Source of the DNA: Gyrodactylus bullatarudis
Lineage: Eukaryota > Platyhelminthes > Monogenea > Gyrodactylidea > Gyrodactylidae
Length of the DNA: 64,000 nucleotides
NCBI GenBank assembly: GCA_012064415.1
Contig: SSNU01000087.1
Location: 248,321 to 312,320 of the forward strand
Direction of reading: 5' to 3'
Position numbers and translations under genes: made by a program. Positions 63,333 through 64,000 of this stretch are shown here, one piece after another; within the stretch, counting starts at the first letter, position 1, and each line of letters opens with the position of its first letter. The notes under the pieces were generated by a model that was not told the DNA's origin, made no database searches, and saw nothing but the letters and a program-made list of their open reading frames with translations.

Positions 63333-64000
63333 TTAGGTTGCATCAAATGTTATGAGATTCCAACTTTGATCAAAAATTACATAATCAAAGATTCGCTTTA
63401 GAATAACAAATTATACATCAAAATGAAGAAATTTTATTTCTCTTTTTCTTTAAATAAATCTACTCATTCATAATTCACGAAACAATGAGTCTTAATGACA
63501 TTTTCGATATCAAAGATATTCGAAAGTTAATCGCATATGAGTTTATTCAGAAAACTGGACCATCAGAGACTTTCAGGAAACTTGAATCTTGTTTCGGAGA
63601 TCGAATAAAACGTGCTACTGTATTTCGTTGGTACTCAAACTTCGTAGAAGGAAAGATTTCAGTAGATGAATCAAAATCAGGTCGAACTTCAACCGTTGAT
63701 AACTCTTTGATTATTGAAGCAATCGAAGAGCAATTTCTTCTGTTTTGAATGTTAGTCAGTCTTCAGTTCTACGTGCTCTGAGAGAGGATAACTTTACAAA
63801 TTCATTCGACAAATGGGTTCCCCATGACCTCAACGAATCACAAAAAAGGAATAGAGTTGAAGCCTGTCGAAGACTCTCACAGACTCAGTTATGACAATTT
63901 TCTGAAGAATATTGTTACAACAGACGAAAAGTGGATCTATCTTCAGGATCAGAGTCGAAAAAGGTCTTGGAAACGAGTTGGGGAGAAAGCAACTCAACCC
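63333..64000 (+). mobile_element. mariner element, 5' part
   Basis: Starts with the TIR TTAGGTTGCATCAAATGTTA directly after a TA inside the PLE endonuclease. The transposase begins at 63485. The right end is outside the window. Confidence 0.85.
63485..64000 (+). pseudogene. mariner transposase, partial and frame-broken
   Basis: ATG at 63485 opens an 87-residue frame with the N-terminal HTH pair: FDIKDIRKLIAYEFIQKTGP, FRKLESCFGDR, ATVFRWYSNFVEG and SKSGRTSTV, all typical of mariner. A frame change near 63745 leads to NVSQSSVLRALRE and FDKWVPHDLNESQKRNRVEA, then after another break VTTDEKWIYLQDQSRKRSW, the first catalytic Asp region (usual form T-G-D-E-K-W). The other two catalytic residues lie beyond 64000. 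With two breaks in 500 bp it is probably inactive. Confidence 0.88.

Overview
This window is AT-rich, intron-bearing, repeat-dominated eukaryotic nuclear DNA. No conserved host gene is recognisable in 64 kb. The repeat mix is Penelope-like elements (PLEs), a CR1/jockey-type LINE, Ginger, pogo, mariner and piggyBac DNA transposons, tRNA-derived short elements and many foldback MITEs. With introns of about 55 bp in the Ginger transposase, this suggests a small-bodied invertebrate; an AT-rich arthropod such as a copepod is one guess. The sequence alone does not name the species.

Layout. 0.5-2.8 kb: PLE fragments around a 303-bp-arm palindrome. 2.8-7.4 kb: repeat relics and a 0.9-kb Ginger-type MITE (6366-7264) with TATA target duplications; the matching empty site is at about 38.17 kb. 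7.4-13 kb: a LINE ORF1 relic, a 301-bp hairpin MITE, and four loci of a short tRNA-headed element carrying a hammerhead ribozyme. 14.7-15.6 kb: a dead Ty3/gypsy-like integrase. 16.7-19.2 kb: PLE endonuclease relics and a nested palindrome with four hammerhead-like motifs. 19.5-23.6 kb: a pogo-like transposase relic and two MITEs. 23.7-29.2 kb: a pogo-like TIR element split by a near-complete LINE. 29.4-38.3 kb: PLE pieces, inverted pLTR-like arms with hammerheads, and a MITE. 39.4-44.9 kb: a deleted LINE copy and two PLE copies that lack the RT core but keep the N-terminus and GIY-YIG domain. 46.7-48.8 kb: a long-TIR DNA transposon of uncertain superfamily. 49-56 kb: MITEs, direct repeats and a piggyBac relic. 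59.2-61.8 kb: an almost intact Ginger transposon. 62.5-64 kb: a SINE and a PLE endonuclease interrupted by a mariner that runs off the window.

The most interesting theme is RNA. At least fourteen hammerhead-ribozyme-like motifs were found, in four sequence types. (1) A short element with pol III A and B boxes carries a classical hammerhead, resembling SM-alpha elements and animal retrozymes. (2) Inverted pLTR-like arms carry one. (3) PLE 3' regions carry one about 190 nt past the GIY-YIG stop. (4) A hairpin inside a PLE palindrome carries one. Types 2 and 3 have an 8-nt helix II segment able to form only 0-2 pairs, with helices I and III kept by compensatory changes. PLEs could supply the RT and endonuclease that mobilise the short ribozyme elements; that link is an inference. 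All readings come from inspection by eye, with no database search or folding program.
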